Source of the DNA: Gamarada debralockiae
Lineage: Eukaryota > Ascomycota > Leotiomycetes > Helotiales > Hyphodiscaceae
Assembly: GCA_002803225.1 (NCBI GenBank)
Contig: NXFV01000467.1
Coordinates: 1-29,425 of the forward strand
Length of the DNA stretch: 29,425 nt
Direction: 5' to 3'
Of the stretch, positions 18,221 to 29,185 are shown in pieces. Below the pieces are notes generated by a model. That model did not search any database and had not been told where the DNA came from. It worked only from the letters and a program-made list of their open reading frames with translations. A program made the translations under genes and the position numbers. The first letter of the stretch is position 1. Each line of letters begins with the position of its first letter.

Positions 18221-19810
18221 ATGGCCACAACATCAACACTATCATGGGCACCTTGGGTAATACGGGAATAATCATTCCGACACAAGTTCCCCCTGGCTAA
18301 CGCACTTCCAGAACTGGCCCCTGTGGTCGCGAATACTCATCCTCCTCAATATAAGCTTCTACAACATGATGGGCAATATCTTTGCCTCCGGAATATCACC
18401 GCTCTTTGGCCTCTTGATCGAAGAATTCCACTGTTCGGTCGACCAGGCATCGCGTTTGGCAACGTACGCCTTGTTGATGCTTGGCTTGAGCGTATGTGCC
18501 TCGGACTCTTATTATTCGTAAGGCCCGACGACACTAACTCGCGACTCCAGAATCTCATAGCACTACCGGCAGCGGAGTATCTAGGCAAGAGATACGCCAT
18601 CTTGATGTCCATGGTCATATTCCTGGCTTCAAACATCTGGGCTGCCAAAGCACAATCTTACGATTCTTTGGTGGGCAGCAGATTCGTAGGAGGATTTTCA
18701 GGCGGCGTGATTGAAGCTCTCGGACCGTTCATTGTATCCGAATGCTTCCACGAACATCAGCTCGCCAGGGCCATGGTCGTATACGTCGGCTTCCTTGCGG
18801 CTGGTTCTGCAGTTGGCCCGATCGTGGCTGGAGGGATTGCTTCCGGATTGAACAACTGGCGCTGGTTCTTTGGTATCGCTTCAATTGCCATCGGTATCAA
18901 TCTCGTCACATGCGTATTGATGCTTCCCGAGACAACACATATTATCGATGAGTATGTTCCGGGCAGCCCAGATTCATCACCGGAGGGCGAGAAGGACGCA
19001 GCGGCTTACATCGAGAATGCGACTGAACGCAGCGATGCCGCATCAGCGCAGCAAATCCAGTCCTTCAAAAGCGTATGGATGGAACGATCATTCTACACGC
19101 GACTCGTGTACGTCAAGAAGAGAGAAAATGCATTTAAGCTGTTCCTCCAACCCTTCCCGATGCTCCTAGCGCCACCGGTCATTATGACCACTCTCGTTTT
19201 TGGCCTGACTATTGGATGGACTGCCCTCATATCGATTGTGGTCTCCAATGTATATTCTGCACCGCCAATGCTTTGGCAAGCATGGCAAATTGGTCTCATC
19301 AACTTTGGCCCCTTCGTGGGCCTCTTGGTAGGACTTCCGCTGGGCGGTCTCATAGCGGACATGCTTTCCCAAGCTGCGTTGAAGCGATCAGATAGCGAGC
19401 ATGACCCCCGAAGCCGTCTTCCAGCCGTCATCCTCGGCGGCCTGATCAGCCCTGCTGGCTGTCTCCTCATTGGATTCACGCTCCAGAAGAATCTTCATTG
19501 GATTGTTGTGGCGATTGGCTGGGGCATGCTGGCTTTTGGTCTCACAGCCTCAGCCAACGTGCTGTTGACTTACTCCGTTGATTGCTTCAGGATGCAAGCT
19601 GGGCACGTTGGCGTGCTTGTCAACGTATTCAAGAATGCGTTGGCTTTTGGGGTGTCATTTGGCTCGATGAATTGGTATCACGAGGCTGGTCCTGCGGCAC
19701 AGTTTGGAACTATGGCTGCCTTGTTGTGGGCTGCATACTTGTGCATCATTCCTGTTTATTTCTGTAGCCAGAGTTTGGTCAGATTTTCCCAGCGCATCCT
19801 CCATCTGTAA
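18221..19810 (+). CDS. DHA1-type MFS transporter, 491 aa
   Basis: Plasma-membrane major facilitator of the drug:H+ antiporter-1 type, with about 12 helices. Exons are 18221-18256, 18312-18491 and 18551-19810 (1476 nt). Motifs include NWPLWSRILILLNISFYNMM in helix 1, AAEYLGKRYAILMSM as motif A, SRFVGGFSGGVIEALGPFI, GSAVGPIVAGGIASGLNNWR, WRWFFGI, VLMLPETTH, and a central hydrophilic loop rich in Ser, Glu and Ala. Both introns have clear donors, branch sites and TCCAG/CCAG acceptors; ignoring the second one gives a false N-terminus that starts at 18323. The first exon (MATTSTLSWAPW) is very short, so the true start is the least certain point; ATG 18244 in another frame is the alternative. Position next to the oxygenase suggests it moves the oxygenase substrate or product. 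Confidence 0.87.
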
Positions 19811-20123
19811 GGTGGATAGGCATACATAGGTAAAGCTGGGGCATCTCATCTTTTACGATGGATGTCTTGTATGAAGCATACGATGGCTGAAAGTCTTAGT
19901 TAAAGTTGATAAACGGCAAATGATTAGTTTGAGGAGAAATGGAATGATTGATGAACGACTACTCTTGGTTGTGACATGAAAATAGATGGATTCGAAAGTG
20001 GTTAATGGGAAAAAGGACCCGCAGTTCACACAAATTCATTCTATTTCGGCTACTACAGTTCCACACAGCCAGAATACCATTAAAACAGATTCATTTGCCT
20101 GTTTACACTGTTCCAAATGGAGA
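19811..20123. other. Convergent intergenic region
   Basis: 313 bp between the 3' ends of the transporter (+) and the regulator (-). Nothing beyond short A/T-rich 3'-UTR-like sequence is seen. Confidence 0.6.
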
Positions 20124-22856
20124 CTATAATAACAATGATGCTCCGCTATCGACTTGCCCGCTGCCGTCAGCTCCCATCACAGCTCCACTCACTTTGTTAA
20201 TTACCTGGGAGTGCTGCGCAATTGCAATCTGATTCAAGAAGTCAACGTCTCCTTCGAGCAGGAACTCGCCTAGATCCATTCCCAACGGTGTCAAGTTAGA
20301 GCCGAACAGTGGATCGTTCGGATATAGTGAATACAGGCTAGATGCCGATGTCTCGCTAAACGTGTTTGACAATGCTGGGACGTCAAAGCCTGACGAGACT
20401 ATAGAAGACAGTCAGTTGACTGTGGTCACGAGAAGAGATCGAATGCTCGAAACTGGAAAGAAACCTGGAATACTCACTCAGTGCCTCTGATACACTTGCG
20501 AGCTGTTCAAGGTACGCAGCACACCTATCCACCATCCTATTCTCGCAATCCAGGCGCCGCAATGCCAGTGCCGCATCAACGAGTGACCTCTGTAAGTCAA
20601 GCTCAGATACCGCCAATGGTAACGGCATCGCTCCATTAGTGTTCCGATCTTTCAGAATGAGCAATGATGCGAAGATAACTAGCGCAGCGTTGAAAGTATA
20701 GTATAAACTAAACCACCATGCCCCCAGCCGAGACCTATAATCGCTGTTTCCCATTACGATCGATCGTACAGTCGCAACGATGTCCATGGATGACTGCACG
20801 CAGATATGAATGATGTTGCTGCCAATTTGGTGCATCAGGCTCGCTTCTTGTCCATCGGCATCGCTTGGTGCTTTGCCTATGATATCGAGAAACTTGACTA
20901 AGATGGGGCGGTGAACGAGTATGCGAAGATTGTGATGGCGAAGTTTGAGGATGATTCGGAAACGATCAAGAGAGGATGGAGATGAGTCAGCTAACTCGGG
21001 ACTATGAATGGGCTCGTTGACATTGCATAGATATAGAGAAGGCGGCAATTGACGCTTCCATTCAACAAGCTGCTGTTCCATGGCGAACAATTGTGAAACT
21101 GTCTCGAGAACAGTGGTCTGTGGCCCACAGTCAATATTACCGCCGTACAATTGGTTTATTGTATTCCACATAATCTTGTAGAGAGTTCTGTCCGCTCTTT
21201 GTCAGTACAGGTAGTTTCTATAAGGACGAATCGATGCTGGAGCATTCAGGGCGGGCTTACATAGTTGCATTAAAGAAAGCTACACTGACTTCTCGTGTAG
21301 AGTCTTTCACCAGATCATGATTGGCATCATTTCTTACAGGGCCGAGGTTTTGGGGGAGCTGGAGCCTGATATAGTCGTCCGGGATAGCAGCTGGTCTGCC
21401 AAAGGTCATACTCAGCGTCCGGTCTAGCACAACGCACCCATACCAAGTTCGCTTTCGAAATTCTTGATCCAAGGAAGAAAATCGAGTTGGTACCGCAGTG
21501 GAGTGGAGTCCGAGTTGGAAGGCCCCTTTCACGGCAAGACCGTGTACAGTCCATGCTTCCACCGACCTCTGTGTGCCTTGCAGGTATTGACCTGTCAAAA
21601 GGAGATATTGAACTACTTTCATTAGCGATTGAAGGCTTCTCGTGAGCCGAACTTACCAATTTCGAGACTTGTGCCACGCATGATTTGTTTTTCACACAAT
21701 CCCATCGCCCGTTGATAATACACATCAGAATCCTGAGCTCGCTTTTCCGCACTCAAGCCGTTCTCGATAGTGGTGCTTATTGCCATCGCCATAATCATAT
21801 TCAACAGACCTAGCCACGTCCTCCTAACTTTGGTGAAATTGTTTGCTTTGATCTCGTTGTAGGTATCCAGAAATGCTTGCTCGTATATGTAGGGGAAAAG
21901 AAGGCCAGTGTCTCCAAAATACCGTGCAATCAAGCTGCGTGTTGTGGTCTCTGAGGGGAGAGCATAAACATTGACATTGCCTCGATTCAAGGTCTTGACA
22001 TTTTGTCTCCCCGCCGAGACTCTCCCTGATGGTGATGGGGGCAGAGAAATACTAATAACTGCACTATCGTGAGGTATGCCTGGGCTGAAGCCATTCCCAT
22101 TAGAGAACACTGACCGATTTGTACGAGCCATCGCGCGTGATATATGACGCGTAAATGCAATATTTGAGGATGGTCCTGTACGGTTCAGCTTGCTGTAATC
22201 TCATAGCGAAAAAGACAGGCAGTACCAAAGAATCCACAGTCTTCCTCAGCGCTGAATACCATGGCGCCCATTCCATCTGCAGCATATTCATGACCGAACG
22301 AATCTTGCAGTTCATCGCTGTTCACTTCCACTTCCTCAGACTGTAAATTTCTCGTATGTAGGTGAGATCCATCTCTTTGTCTTCGCGAACCATCTCCTTG
22401 TCCTCGCGAACCATCTCCCTGTCCCCGCGAACCATCTCCAGGCTCATCGTCCAACCTTGGATGCCGCTGAGTCCTGTTCTGTTTTGCTTTCAAGGCGCAA
22501 ACGTCTTGCTCAACAGCCTTCAGACGGTCTTCCAGGCCAGACAAATACTCCTTCCCAACGATGACGTTCGAGTTAGACGCAGGGTTGACGTAGACGCATT
22601 CAAAGCCCAGTTCTTCGCAACCAGAACATCTGGGCCGAACTCCATCGCACTTGGGGGCCGGCATCAGCATCGTCACAATCCTCACAGCGTCCAATCACAA
22701 CGCCGGAAAAGCAAATAGGGTGCCAATCTCGCATACCTAAGGAAGGTGCCTTACACGTGATTTCCTGGTCCTGCATGCACTGCACGCCAACGATATTCTC
22801 CGCCTCTTACTCGTGGAATTTTCAGGGGTGTTACTAGAGTTGCCAAATGAGCTCAT
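20124..22856 (-). CDS. Zn2Cys6 transcription factor, 797 aa
   Basis: Gal4-type fungal regulator. Exons on the minus strand are 22856-22755, 22649-22226, 22175-21657, 21615-21261, 21196-20478 and 20398-20124 (2394 nt, one frame). The zinc cluster is complete: Cys25-x2-Cys28-x6-Cys35-x6-Cys42-x2-Cys45-x6-Cys52 (CSACRTRKSR joined to CDGVRPRCSGC), with an intron exactly before the third cysteine. A coiled linker follows (YLSGLEDRLKAVEQDVCALK), then a repeat-rich tract (residues 105-129). The Fungal_trans-type middle region includes LIARYFGDTGLLFPYI, EAWTVHGLAVKGAFQLGLHS and RKRTWYGCVVLDRTLSMTFG, RPAAIPDDYI. The C-terminus is acidic and glycine-rich. Start 22856 is preferred; an in-frame ATG at 22943 would add 29 residues. 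It sits between the transporter and ALDH genes and is the likely pathway regulator. Confidence 0.92.
22368..22440 (-). repeat. 21-bp in-frame minisatellite in the regulator
   Basis: Copies at 22368-22388, 22389-22409 and 22410-22430, with a partial fourth at 22431-22440, differ by one to three bases. Each encodes seven residues of the type GDGSRGQ in the linker between zinc cluster and middle region. As the unit is a multiple of three, copy number can vary without breaking the protein. Confidence 0.85.
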
Positions 22857-23573
22857 TTCATTTATTGTGGATTCAGCGCCGAGGAGAATGACTGGGGAGA
22901 CTGGTGAAGATCGTACGAGGAAGTCGGAGTATGAGCAGACCAAGCGGGGAACGGTCGGGTTTTGTACTCGTGCGTAGCGCGGTTTCGCGTAAAGTCGAAA
23001 AATAACCGCAGGTACTGCTTAAGCAAGCACACGCGGCACGCTAGCTTGAAGCGGTCGAGGGATTGCTGCACGTGAGCCGAGAGGTGGAGACGAGCTGTGG
23101 AGAGTGGAGAAGTACCAGGATCAGGTGGGTAGCCTAAGTCTGGACGCCTACGGGTGAGTCTAGTCAGTTTTGGTCCATTAGCATCATGTCTATGCTCCTA
23201 TTTCGAGCTCGGTTACGGGTGAAAGAACCACTTCTCCATTATAAAGAACAACTGACTCGTCCAAAAATAATTGTCAACTTCCATACTCTAGCATAAGTCA
23301 ATGACTTAAACATAAGAACTTGAAACAGATCCCTACGAGTCCAAGAAAAGGCTCATTGATTTCTTGGCTTGGATTTTGATGAATTGATGTTAAGTTTGTT
23401 ATTGTGCTTTGTTAAATTTCACACTACAATGGACGTTCCTTGGTTTTGGCCTGCTCGGGCATTACCACACTCGGAGAAGGTCTATAGCACGAAGCCACCG
23501 CCCTGAGTGCTTTCGACTAGCATTTTCTAATTCTTTTTTTCCTTTCCCTCTCTATGTATCTGGCTATCCACTG
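22857..23573. other. Regulator promoter / ALDH downstream region
   Basis: 717 bp between the start of the regulator and the 3' end of the aldehyde dehydrogenase, both minus-strand. It contains a GCACGTGAG box near 23068. No gene, RNA or repeat is recognised. Confidence 0.5.
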
Positions 23574-25143
23574 CTACTTGTTTAACATGACCGTTTTTGT
23601 GTGCACAAATTCGAGAAGCCCCCATTGCCCACCAAATCTGCCCCATCCACTGTCACCATGACCCCCGTGGGGAAGAGTGCTCTCATCGTGGACCGTCGAG
23701 CCATTGATGTGCGTCGCCGAGACTTTCAACCTTTTCGAGAGGAGCAGCGCGTCGTAATGGCTTCTGGTGTGTATGGAGGACGACAGACCATATCTGCACG
23801 CATTCACAATTTTGACAGCATCCTCTGTGGACTCGACTGGTACTAGAGAGAGCAGAGGGCCAAAAGCTTCTTGGGTAGACACGTCCATATTTCGACGAAC
23901 TCCTTCTAAGATTGTGGCGGGTACCTCTGCAAGTGAATTGCGTGGGGTATCCTTCATCATAGCTGTGGACGAGCTCGAGGATCCAAAGATCGTGTGTATT
24001 GTCGCACCCTTGGAAAAGGCATCGGTCACAAGTTTGCGCACACGAGTTGCTGCCGCGATGTTTATAAGAGGCGTGATTTCCGGTGTCCGCCGAGCATCTT
24101 GAATGATAGAAAGCAATACTCGACGAAACTCGGCGAAGACGGGTTGAACAACAAGGACTGTATCCGTCGACATGCAGATCTGGCCATTCTTGAAATCTGG
24201 TTAGTATGAGATATTACAGCTACATATCGAGAGGGAGGAAAAGAAAGATTGTTCGTAACAGAGAACTTACATTCAGAAAAGCGCCTTCACAGACTATTTC
24301 TGCAGCCTTTTCCACATCCGCATCCTCGAGGACGAGAGCGAAGTTTTTCCCTCCAAGCTCCATGAGACATGGTTTCAGCTCTATGGCAGCTTTACTAGCA
24401 ATTCTTCTTCCAACGGGCGTGCTTCCCGTGAAATTGCATTTTCGAACTTCATGCCGTTCAATAATTTCCTCAAAAACCTTGGCCGCATCGGCGTCGCGGT
24501 GAAGGATAAAGTTACAAACACCGGGAGGGAAGCCAGCTTCCTGAAACAAAGATGCGATAAAATAATGGATTCGCGGCGATAATTCGCTCCCCTTCAGAAT
24601 CACGGTGTTTCCGGCTGCAATTGCGGGGAGGCAAGCTCTGAGGCCAAGAATCAGAGGAGAGTTCCATGGAGCAATTCCCAGGATGACGCCGAGAGGTTCC
24701 ATGAAGATGAGAGCTTGAGCCTCAGGATCCTGAGACGAGGGCATGGAGCCCGCCATGGTAGGTGACGTCACCAGCGCAGCAGTCTCCTGAATCATGAGAA
24801 TGCTTTCTTCGAGGTTGATATTTGCCCACTGAGACGTGGCATGAATTTCCTCCTTCATTATCTGAAGAATCTCGGCGGCTTTGGATCGGAGAATATCAGC
24901 CAAATTCAAGAGCAATACTCTCCGTGCAGCTGGAACAGTTGCACGCCATGATTCGAAAGACTGGACACAAGAATCCACCGCTGCATAACAGCTTGCTATG
25001 TCTGCTCCCTGGGCGACGACATTCAGAGTCGTATTTGTAGATGCTTTCAGGCTAGTTGGCGTGAAATGAAGAGACTCGTCTGGGAGTTTAACCTCGACAC
25101 CGTCAATGATCAAAGGAACGAAAACGGTCTTTTTGGCTGTCAT
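23574..25143 (-). CDS. Aldehyde dehydrogenase, salicylaldehyde/vanillin-DH-like, 495 aa
   Basis: NAD(P)+-dependent aldehyde dehydrogenase that converts an aldehyde to its carboxylic acid, probably in the cytosol. Exons on the minus strand are 25143-24271 and 24188-23574 (1488 nt). The intron acceptor is placed at TTCAAG so that exon 1 FLN joins exon 2 NGQIC. All active-site residues are visible: Asn161 (GIAPWNSPL), Lys184 (VILKGSE), Glu262 (LMELGGK) and Cys296 (NGQICMST). The cofactor loop is FTGSTPVGR and the C-terminus has INGSTVHDESTLPHGG, GWGRFGG. These blocks resemble the salicylaldehyde/vanillin dehydrogenase branch, which accepts aromatic aldehydes; this is family resemblance and not proof. 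The upstream region carries CGGAA-CAC-TTCCG (25404-25416). In this cluster the natural role would be oxidising the aldehydes released by the oxygenase. Confidence 0.93.
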
Positions 25144-26114
25144 TGTGCTGCAAGAATAGCATCGAAGAATTGGTACCTACTCACAAAGAAACAATAAAAA
25201 AAAAGGAGGGGGGACTTACGCGAATAAAATACTCTGTAACCCTTCTTGAAACCGAATACCGGCTCTATCATCTCCTGGAGCATGATGTAAGCAGACGCTT
25301 GAAGATACTGACAGCATCCGATTCTGGGAGTAGACGTTAGGGATGGAGCAATGCTCATCAGCAGCTTGCCCTACATGTTACTAGTCGGGTCGGGGAAGAC
25401 TGGCGGAACACTTCCGATTTCTCCCCGCGACACCCATTCCAATTGGAACTTTCATGCAAAGTTGCTCACGTGCGAAGCACTGGAAAGTGAAGATGCTTGA
25501 GAAGACAGGTTCAGTGACCTCAGGCAAGCTTCATCAACCTCAGGGTGCGAGTGTGTCAATTATGCCGGCGAATAAATTTATCAGTTCAAAAAGGTAACGC
25601 CCCTCAGAATTCTGGAACTTTCAATATCCTGTTTTCGAAGATCTAGATATTCGGTTAACAGGTGGTTGTGGCGCCGGTGGAGCGATCTGCCTGTCCGGAT
25701 CACGAGATCGATGTGGGCAGTATTGTCTGTTCTTCGAAACCTTGGGACGCTTGTCTGCATTGGCTTGGTTTCTGAAAATTTTCCTATCAGCCCTTTCAAG
25801 ATGATTGTACGCGGGCTCAAAGTACTGGGATACCATCTGTTAGTACGAAGCATGAATTGGGTTAGCTGATGGAACTGGCTGTGAGAGGTGAAGTTGTGCG
25901 GATTATAAATGTTCATAAGTTTGAAGAGCTGGGTGAATTAGTACAAAGCTTGAAGCAAAATTAAGTTACTGGCCGATTGGTGGTAATGGCTCCAGAGTGA
26001 TATAATAACAATAGTAAAGGACACCACGATTGACCAATCAACGCTGGAGTGTTTCAATATCTATGATTTTCTCCTATGGACTTACAAACCCCATTGGATG
26101 CCGCATGCAGATTC
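25144..26114. other. ALDH promoter region and gene-free interval
   Basis: 970 bp upstream of the ALDH start and downstream of the FAH-family gene. It contains CGGAA-CAC-TTCCG (25404-25416) and GCACGTGAG-type boxes near 25468. Minus-strand frames at 25581-25916 (111 codons) and 25621-25836 (71 codons, basic and proline-rich at its C-terminus) match nothing I know and have no visible partner exons. Confidence 0.5.
25404..25416. promoter_or_regulatory. CGGAA-N3-TTCCG inverted site, candidate operator
   Basis: CGGAACACTTCCG is a perfect inverted repeat of CGGAA around CAC, about 261 bp upstream of the ALDH ATG. It shares its half-sites with CGGAATTCCG in the oxygenase/transporter promoter, though the spacer differs (0 versus 3), which weakens the case for one factor binding both in the same mode. 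Confidence 0.4.
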
Positions 26115-27177
26115 TCAAGCAAACTTGACTCCATTCTTGAGTGTACCAATCTCAGGTATATAGACCTCCATCATATTACCAGGAACGAGATATCTTGGTG
26201 GGTTCATGCCAGCTCCCACGCCTGAATAGTTTAGAAAACATCTTTTTGATTGTTTTATGTGCGAGGCGAGCTTACCTCCAGGGGTACCAGTCATGATTAC
26301 ACTTCCTTTTTGCAGAGTTGTTCCCTGGCTCAAATAAGATATCAAGTAAGAACAGTCAAACAGGAGGTCCGCAACACCCTCCTCTTGTCTCGTTTCTCCA
26401 TCTACAATTGTTTTCAACCGTACCTTTGAAAGGTCATGAATCAACGCGGAGTTAACTAGACAAGGTCCGAGGGGCGCAAAGGTGTCGAATCCTTTGCTGA
26501 AGCCCCACTGCGGGATGCGACCAGCGAGAGCAGGATCGCGCTGCAATTTCCGAGAAGAGATATCATTTCCACACGTGTAGGCGGCAACGTAGGAAAGTGC
26601 ATCCGCTTCTGCAACATCTTTTGCATCGCGGCCGATCAAGAGACACTAAAATTTGGTGGTGAGCCAAATCATGGTGGGACGGGGGAGGAGTGGATTTCAC
26701 ATACAAGCTCGCCCTCATAGTCAGCTTGATCATCTTGACAAATTTTGGGAATGACCACGTCTGCATTGTGATCGGTGATACAGGTCGCGGGCTTGAAGAA
26801 GATGAACGGAAAGGGTGGAGGAGATCGACCTGCTTCCTTGACTACATTTTCCATTGTCAGCACAACCATTGCATGAGGTGACTTCCATCTGAGATGAACA
26901 TACTATGCTTCGCGTAATTCAGTCCCACGCATCGCAAAATAGGTACATCTTCTTGTGCCAATGGACCCAGCAGCTGCTTTACGGTCACCACTTCATTGGT
27001 GACCCTAGTGTTACCTTGAGTATCGTAAATATCTTTGCCGGTGATGACCTTGGCTTTCAGTTTCGTCGCCTCAGTCGTTTGCCCGAGGTCGAAATTCGGG
27101 CTGGGTAGGATGGGCTCGCCACGCAGGATGCGTCCATCTGTTGCCACAAAGCGAATCAATCGTTCCCAGACGACCAT
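26115..27177 (-). CDS. Fumarylacetoacetate hydrolase-family enzyme, 295 aa
   Basis: Member of the FAH superfamily (FAHD1/acylpyruvase, 2-hydroxymuconate isomerase-decarboxylase and relatives), metal-dependent enzymes that cleave, decarboxylate or isomerise keto-acids from opened aromatic rings. Exons on the minus strand are 27177-26904, 26841-26705, 26645-26276 and 26221-26115 (888 nt). Motifs: CVGLNYAKHIKEAG, PFIFFKPATCI, DYEGELCLLIGRDAKDV with Glu134 and Glu136 as likely metal ligands, CGNDISSRKLQRD, GFDTFAPLGPCLV and SVIMTGTPGGVGAGMNPP near the C-terminus. The length fits a single-domain FAH protein with the short N-terminal cap. It is transcribed in the same direction as the ALDH and regulator, with its own 0.97-kb spacer. 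The exact reaction cannot be read from sequence; lactonase-like or decarboxylase activity is equally possible. Confidence 0.92.
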
Positions 27178-27652
27178 ATTGACCTGCGCTGGCCCTCTTT
27201 CAGTTTAGAATAAATTCTAGTTTTGATATCTCCAGATTCTTTCTCTTTCTTCTGGTTTTTGTCTGCTGCCTGTGGATCCATCGATCCAATGCCCGGGGGG
27301 ATGTCGCACGCCCTTCCCGACACAACCGCGCAGCACGTGAGTAAGTAGAGGGAAAGGGAGGTCACCTGCCACGCGAGGGAGGAGTTGATTTCAGTATTCC
27401 ATAGGCACAGGTTCCCCATGTTCGTCCTTTCCCAGGGGCCCCGCCTATCCCCGGATTACATCTGCTTCGGGTACGCGAATCCTTCATATCTCCGTGGACT
27501 CGTGCATTTAAGTTCAGCGCAGTCATCCTAAAGAATATTTTAACTTTTCATTCCCAGTCAGCCATCCAATATTAGGCTATCACTTCTTGAAACCCCTTTA
27601 CCCGATAGCTAGCCGAGTCGCTCGGTTCTTCGTAATGTTTCCAGTGGATGAG
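27178..27652. other. Promoter region of the FAH-family gene
   Basis: A GCACGTGAG box (CACGTG at 27334-27339) lies about 160 bp upstream of the FAH-family ATG. The remainder is unremarkable and leads into the LTR-like sequence at 27653. No gene is seen. Confidence 0.45.
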
Positions 27653-27842
27653 TGTTGGGAAATACCTAAGACTAATATAGTGGTGGCAATGGTGGTGGCA
27701 ATTAGGGGTGGCGAAGCTTACGAATACAGTGACTCATACCCTAGTAGTATAGGCTAGAAGGTTCTAGTAGTGAAGGAAATAGGGTATATATAGGGGTCGT
27801 AGAACCTGTAGAGTAGAAAGTCAGTCAAGTTAATACATTACA
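27653..27842 (+). mobile_element. LTR-like sequence before the transporter relic
   Basis: Begins TGTTGGGAAATACC, a typical 5' end of fungal copia LTRs, contains a TATATATA box near 27785 and ends ACATTACA (TG...CA). It is about 190 bp long. A (GGTGGCAAT) direct repeat lies near 27683-27701. No target duplication is visible and no internal retrotransposon region follows; coding sequence of the transporter begins immediately at the right end. A solo LTR is the best guess. Confidence 0.35.
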
Positions 27843-29174
27843 TGCATTTGAACCAGAACCTCAGAAAACCCAACAATGAGGCCGCCTCTGAGCGGGCGGC
27901 TGCAGATGCTCTGCGCGTCGACCTTATCCCCGGAACAGAGATCATGCGCGACGTAGAGGATGCTCATTTCTCCCATCTTCGAGGTTCAAATATTGTGTTA
28001 GCCTTGCACCTATGTTCTTCTCCTACTATGGCTGATCCCACGCTCAAACAGCTTAACACCTCATCCAAGTGCCGATACTCATGACCCCTTGAATGAGTCC
28101 AAGAAATGGAAGTGTACGTCAAGAGGGGATTCCTCGGCTGGACTCGAATTAATCGTCTTGTGCTGACTTCTGCTCCAGTATTGGTCATTTCAGTTCAGTT
28201 CATATACACGTTCATAACTGTGGAGTCAGCATTATCAAATGGCTCCCATGTTCCCACTCTTAGCCGCCGAATTCAAGCTCGACGACCAACAAGTTTCACT
28301 TCCTACAGACGTCTGTGTCCTTGGGTTAGGATATGCAAACTTTATCATTGTCCCGTGCTCGAATATCTCCGGTCGTAGATTTACGTCCATCCTCTTAGGC
28401 GCCCTTGTGGTTGGCTCGAGTATCTGGGAAGCTTCAGCAAACTCCTATAAGAGCCTTCTTGCAGCACAGGTTATCAACGGCTCTGCCACTGCCATCAATG
28501 AATCGCTTATGGTGCAAGTGGTCGCAGAACTTTTCTTTCTGCATGAGTGGGCTCTGGATGGGGGTGGTGTGCTTGTGAGTTTCTGACCGTCAGACTCATC
28601 ACACATTACTTACCTTAAAAAAGCGCCTCCTACTTTCTAGGTCTGTTCATCGGACCTGTGATTTCCGGAAATATCGCACAGATGTATGTCGTCCTTAAAG
28701 TCTGCCAATAAAATGAATTCCAACTCGTGTATTAACAGTCATGGATGGCGGAGCTTTTTCTGGCTGTCCACTGGGTTGTCAGCCTTCACACTCACACTAT
28801 TTGTTTTCATTTTTCCCGAAACAAATAACACTGTGCCTTTCCTGCGGACAATCCGTCCGATATCAACGACGAAACGAACAAACAGGGTAGAGCGGATATT
28901 GAAACGAAACAAGGGATAGCTGAGCTCGAGCAGGAGCCCGGTCGGGTCCCCACATTGTCACTTGACTTTTCCTTGGTCGGCACAGAACAGCCAGCGAAAT
29001 GCCATTTTGGTTTGATACAAAGACCGGATGATCGGTAGAAAACTTTGCTGATGCGAGACACCATTTCGCCCTTCCGCGTCCTCTTCTATCCAATCATCTT
29101 CTGGGCTGGACTTATGGTAGCCCGGCCAGCAAACCTCTTGCTCTTTTAGAATTTGGCAGAATCTTTTCTTCTAG
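27842..29174 (+). pseudogene. Broken DHA1-type MFS transporter
   Basis: Homologue of fungal DHA1 transporters. The N-terminus reads DLIPGTEIMRDVEDAHFSHL. Splicing across an intron ending near 28050 gives LTPHPSADTHDPLNESKKWK; a second intron (GTACGT...CTCCAG) leads to VISVQFIYTFITVESALS. One extra A (28236-28241) shifts frame before APMFPLLAAEFKLDDQQVS. A 2-base loss in HEWAL...GGG (28551-28565) shifts it again before SYFLGLFIGPVISGNIAQ. A further shift follows FPETN (about 28825-28831). Then come TAG at 29036-29038 and TAG in place of Trp at 29147-29149 (NLLLF-stop-NLAESFLLG). Several introns still have good signals. Only the first half or so of the protein is recognisable before a DNA transposon end at 29186. 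It cannot encode a working transporter. Confidence 0.85.
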
Positions 29175-29185
29175 GAAGGTCACTA

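Noticed and set aside
18323..18550. Long transporter N-terminus starting at 18323
   Set aside because: It reads through a clear intron (18492-18550) in the wrong frame; the spliced reading gives a proper first helix.
25581..25916. Small gene on the minus strand (111 or 71 codons)
   Set aside because: Two overlapping frames, neither with known motifs, in the ALDH upstream region.
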